From Dicyema japonicum (lineage: Eukaryota; Dicyemida; Rhombozoa; Dicyemidae): a stretch of DNA of 64,000 nt. Numbering within the stretch: the first letter of the stretch is position 1; the number at the start of each line of letters is the position of its first letter. Under the pieces are notes generated by a model. The model was not told where the DNA came from, ran no database searches, and saw nothing but the letters and a program-made list of their open reading frames with translations. This document shows, one piece after another, positions 60,211 through 64,000 of this stretch. The stretch covers positions 309,273 through 373,272 of the forward strand of contig RDEW01000020.1 of the NCBI GenBank assembly GCA_011109175.1. The letters are read 5' to 3'. Both the position numbers and the translations under genes were made by a program.

Positions 60211-61310
60211 TAGAGCTACCTCCAGATAAATAATAAACAACATCGGGGATAATAGATTCCCTTAAGAGGTACCAATTGTCGATTCAAATGTCCTCGATAA
60301 AGTTTTTTTTATTTTAAAAATTGCAATTTTCTTGTTGCCCTAGTAATAACACTGCCATTAAACTAAGCAGTTAAACAGACATTACCGGACTATTCGAGAC
60401 ATCTGCTATCAGTACATCGTCCACGTAAATAAACATTATTTATTTTTAAAATTGCAATTTTCTTAGTGATAACACTGACATTAAGCTAAGCAGTTAAACC
60501 AGTGTTTCCCAAACTTTTTGAGAGCACGAACCTAATCGACATTTTTCATTTTAAACAAAACCCTTATATAGTTTTTAACAATTATCAGTATTTTACTAAT
60601 ATAAAAAAATAAAATGCTAGTTATTGAGATAGCTGAGGCTGATGTCACTTGCATAGATCTAATATTTGGCCTTGTCTTGACAGGGGTAATCGTAGGTCTT
60701 CCACATACAGTAGGTCGCGCGTTTTTTATACTTTATATTTGCTAATTCAGAAAATCCACTTTCAAAGAGATAAGTCGTTGAAAACTGGACAGAAACTCCC
60801 CAAGCTTTGTTAGCCAGAATAAGATATTCTTTTTTTACAATCAGCCAAAACGAATCAATATCAAGATGTAACCTCCATTTTTAATGTTCTGTCACTTGAA
60901 ACAAACGCATGTTCTACTTTCTCTTTACTGATAGCTCGTTCTAGTTAATTCGTATTCACCAAAAGGATCCTTCACCCACTCATAGAGTTCAACTGATATG
61001 GGTCGAAAAAAATTTTTCGTACATGTAAATATTAACTCAAAATGGTCTACAATATGTGGAATAATTCTTTAAAATTTCTTTGTTACACATGTGGGAACAT
61101 TTCCAAGATTCCATTCGTAATATGTCGATTCTATATTTGTAGTTTTTTTCAAAAAAGCAGCTATTTATTACGCGCAACTCAATAGATTTTCATTTCTTCC
61201 TTGCATCTGCTATTGAGAACATTGAGTTCATGAAAAATATCGGCCAAGTATGCTAATTTGCACCACCAACATTCATCATTGAGACATTCAATAAAGTCAT
61301 CCAACTTCTT
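59895..61310 (-). repeat. Composite repeat, copy 2
   Basis: Counterpart of 29,560-30,866. It extends about 110 bp further into the ZBED5-like hAT (to the CKLAYLADIFHELN segment). Confidence 0.85.
60500..61310 (-). mobile_element. Partial ZBED5-like hAT copy
   Basis: Starts CAGTGTTTCCCAAAC after AGTTAAAC, as at 14,332 and 30,159; truncated at about 61,310. Confidence 0.85.
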
Positions 61311-61319
61311 TTGTATGAC

Positions 61320-61900
61320 AGCTAAATTCATTATGTTTCGTTTCAGTTTCCCGGATAAGTTGAGTCGGGAGTTTGTTTCTTTATTATTGTCATCAGATTC
61401 CTTTGTAGGTATTCCGAGTGCGACAGGTGCAAAGCATATAAGTTTTAGCCAGGATTCCCAACTGTCAGAGAATAGTGCGTGATCGATGGCATCTGAAAGA
61501 CACGTTGCTGCGGCAATTCGTACTTCTTTTGAAATTTTTACTGATCTTCATGGCTTTCCTGAGGTTCGAGATCTTCAAGAGAGTATGGTCTGTATGTGGC
61601 AGTGTAAAGTTTGACTGAGTTATTTTTTCCCGCCTGGGGGCCTCCATTCCAATACAAGAGGGGCACAGCCAACTCGACAGCGTCTCGGCGCAAGCTTTAC
61701 TCATTTTTATGCAGCCCAGATGGGCGAATGATTCACATTGTGTGCAGTTAATTCCATATTTCCTGATGTTCGATTGTCCACATAAAAAACATACCTGATT
61801 TGTCCGTACTGGATTTGTTCCTCGTACTTTGTCTTTCGTTTCGTTCTTTAATTTCCATGAGATTTTTGTTTATCACACCACTTAATAAACGTGCGTTTAG
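61320..61900 (-). mobile_element. LINE 5' end with PHD finger
   Basis: The minus strand reads RAKTQLNARLLSGVINKNLM near 61,900-61,840, then a C4HC3 PHD-type finger: CFLCGQSNI, INCTQCESFAHLGC and WLCPSC (61,795-61,660). A pre-RT segment follows, IAAATCLSDAIDHALFSDSW then LKLICFAPVALGIPTKES. This matches the N-terminal organisation of the LINE group whose C-terminus is at 27,220 and 47,390. Confidence 0.68.
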
Positions 61901-62039
61901 CTGCGTTTTTGCTCTAAATAATTAAAAAATTAATTTCAACAATAAAACTCTTCATTTTCCAATATTATAAACAATTTAAAATTCCAGGTTAGACGATTGT
62001 ATTCATTTAAGTTTTAATTAAGACAAAAAATTCAAAAAA

Positions 62040-62400
62040 AATATTTTATTTATAAGAAAGGGTAAGTCACTTCTTTTTAAGCTTTTTAACGCGACTCATG
62101 TGGACAATCTCGGTATGTCCCTCATTTGATTGAAGTGTCATTCGCTTGTTAGACAATATATCTACGACTTTCACTTTTTCACTGTAGGGGAAATTCAAAT
62201 TTCCCTAACTTTAGCGAGGAATTTGTCCCATAGTCCTTTTTTACTCAAACCTATATTGTCAATGTAATTAACTAACCTCATCTCCTTTCTCGAATGAGTA
62301 TTTTGAGCAATGAACACCCATTTTTCTGTTCATTCTTTTGAAATAAGGGGAATTCAATTCTAATGGACAATGCATGAAGTCAAATTCTATGAAATAATAA
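62040..62400 (-). mobile_element. Integrase C-terminal (SH3-like) remnant
   Basis: The minus strand reads CSKYSFEKGDEVS, then NFPYSEKVKVVDILSNKRMT and GHTEIVHMSRVKKLKKK. This is the small C-terminal beta-barrel domain after the DDE core in Gypsy/Ginger integrases. The segment 62,210-62,340 is homologous to 63,500-63,620. Confidence 0.6.
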
Positions 62401-62404
62401 TATT

Positions 62405-62837
62405 TTAGTAGGATTTTGCTGCATCACCAAAAGTAAATGTTTCTGAATAATTATTATAGAAGTTATTCGGATCATACAACATACTTTTGTGGGAGTATAA
62501 CTAATCTCATAATTCTACACGTGCTATTTGACATTTCATATCCATCAATAAAGATACCAAATGGACGAAAGCTTCAAGAACCACTATGTATGTGGATTTT
62601 GAGGCTTGAATAAGAAGGTTTTCCTATTTGTATTTAGTACTGTCTTAATCCCGTCTCTAACAGATGCGAAAGTTAGTTCATTTAAAAATAATCGAAACAT
62701 ATCGTTGTTTGAAAATACGATGAGAGCAGCCACCAATTTGATTTAAAGAAAAATCTAAGCGAAGAACCCATAGTTGAGGAGAACGGTTTGATAGAAGACA
62801 AATACACAGAACAAAATTGGCAGCAAAAACGCATTAT
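62405..62837. repeat. Dispersed repeat of unknown origin, copy 2
   Basis: Counterpart of 17,309-17,737, again joined to the SINE tail. Confidence 0.75.
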
Positions 62838-63147
62838 CATTTTCACGAGAGCCATAATATTTATAGCTCCTCCTGGGCAAGACAAACACTTTATTTAAGT
62901 AAAAAACAGTTAATTTACTAATCTGGAACCAAAAAATGACTTCACTTCTTTTTTTCTTTTTCTTGTGTGTGGATCCTTTCTAGATAATCCGGTTCGACAG
63001 TGAGTATCCACTGATGACGGCGTCACTCGTCAAACCCTTTTAGCATCCTAGATGCGTGGAACCTTCCACCCGGTGAACAGCAGCGAGAATCGAACCCGTA
63101 ACTTAAGCCACTTTTGCCTGACACCTAATTACTATGCCACCTTGCAT
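62838..63147 (-). mobile_element. tRNA-derived SINE
   Basis: Minus strand: A box TGGCATAGTAATTAGGTG (63,121-63,139) and canonical B box GGTTCGATTCTC (63,085-63,096). The body is shared with 3538-3866 (ATGACGGCGTCACTCGTCAA on the plus strand) and the tail is CTCTCGTGAAAATGATAATG. Confidence 0.87.
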
Positions 63148-63440
63148 TATAATTAATTGGTATTAAAAATCCAGTTAAAGCAAAAATTTGCAGAAATTAA
63201 TTAGCATCAATAATATTATGTCACATGGGCCAAGCGATACCTATGGGCTGCCTGTTACATTAACCTTGAACCAAGATTAACTTCAATTAATTTTATAAAT
63301 GATTTATTAACCACAAAAAATTAAATTTAAGTAACTTTTTTAAGTCTACTTATTAATACAGTCGAAATTTCTCCTTTCGAATTTTTTATCTATCAAATTA
63401 AACTATTTAAAACTACCTCCACGCGATTATTCGATAAAAT
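63148..63440. other. No gene recognised
   Basis: AT-rich spacer. Confidence 0.5.
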
Positions 63441-64000
63441 ATTAATTATTTCTGCAACTGGATAATACTGAGACTCAAACTTATCCAGTCGCAATGAGGG
63501 ATTTGTTCCAAAGTCCTTTTTAGCCCGAACCTATTTATTAATGTTTTTAATTCATGCTTTATTTCCCATGTTAAAAATATATTTACTATTATGAACATTC
63601 ATTTTCCTGTTCATAGCTTTGTAATAATTGAATTTTCTTCAATCGATTTAATTTCGAAATTGAATCTCTTCGCATTCACAAATTATCTGACTGGGAATTA
63701 TCTAGATATAAATTTTTTAAATCAAACTACGTGACTTTTCAATAGATACTGGAGTCGAACAATTAACCAAATCGTCAGTTTGTTTTGGAATCGCCTCTCA
63801 TCACTTAAATTATCTAAGTCATAATGTGATATAAGTATAATTATTGAATTTATTCCCATAATTTTTCGATATCTTTCGAAAGGACTTTCGTTAGAAAATG
63901 AATGGACCGATATGTTGTAACTGTAGACAGCACTTTCTAATTTATCAAGCCACTTTTTTTCACTGTTATCCAGCATTTTTGACAACTTCCTCGTGATCGT
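63441..64000 (-). mobile_element. Ginger/KRBA2-like integrase, second copy, cut by window end
   Basis: The minus strand from the window edge reads MLDNSEKKWLDKLESAVYSY, NISVHSFSNESPFERYRK, the same C-terminal core as 30,950-31,100. The downstream part resembles 62,210-62,340. The DDE residues would lie beyond the window. Confidence 0.78.

Overview
The window is nuclear DNA from a compact, AT-rich animal genome. Real genes here are chains of short exons joined by GT...AG introns of only about 21-28 nt. Reading frames close cleanly when these are removed: the MFS transporter gives 1422 coding nt, the DRAM-like gene 888 nt and ferritin 513 nt. Spliceosomal introns this short are known from dicyemid mesozoans (parasites of cephalopod kidneys). 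The gene set (ferritin, cathepsin L, DRAM, HIPK-like kinase, three-dsRBD protein, TOGARAM) is metazoan. I infer a dicyemid or a close relative; this is not proven.

Layout. 0.8-5.4 kb: non-LTR retrotransposon (LINE) remnants and a dead cathepsin L copy with a nested LINE and a tRNA-derived SINE. 6.9-8.5 kb: an intact ZIF-like MFS transporter with nine introns. 10.9-11.5 kb: an intact ferritin. 12.6-16.7 kb: LINE remnants and a hAT element (14.33-16.22 kb) with degenerate terminal inverted repeats and a perfect 8-bp target duplication. 17.3-21.9 kb: unknown and tandem repeats, Jockey-type gag/endonuclease fragments and a LINE endonuclease. 21.9-24.8 kb: duplicated unit A with an intact DRAM-family gene. 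24.8-32.7 kb: a retroelement graveyard (two LINE clades, SINE, two hAT types, a Ginger/KRBA2-like integrase). 32.7-40.2 kb: unit B, holding a frameshifted ferritin, a secreted Cys-module plus Thr-rich gene, and a frameshifted DRAM copy. 42.2-46.8 kb: a three-dsRBD gene and a TOGARAM-like gene, both on the minus strand. 49.8-51.3 kb: a HIPK-like kinase. 54.2-56.5 kb: a LINE. 57.1-58.2 kb: a fuller cathepsin L copy. 58.4-64 kb: LINE, hAT and integrase remnants and a SINE, partly a second copy of the 29-31 kb composite.

How the parts relate. Ferritin, the Cys-module gene and DRAM lie together in unit B but are split in locus A by about 10 kb of transposon debris. This points to a segmental duplication followed by insertion and decay. 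Many genes would be intact but for single-base changes in homopolymer runs, mostly G, so uncorrected sequencing error must be excluded before calling them pseudogenes. The strongest candidate for something undescribed is the secreted protein at 35.1-36.8 kb. Its repeated cysteine modules look like the Cys/His-rich domain of PCSK9 and are followed by a mucin-like Thr/Pro tract.
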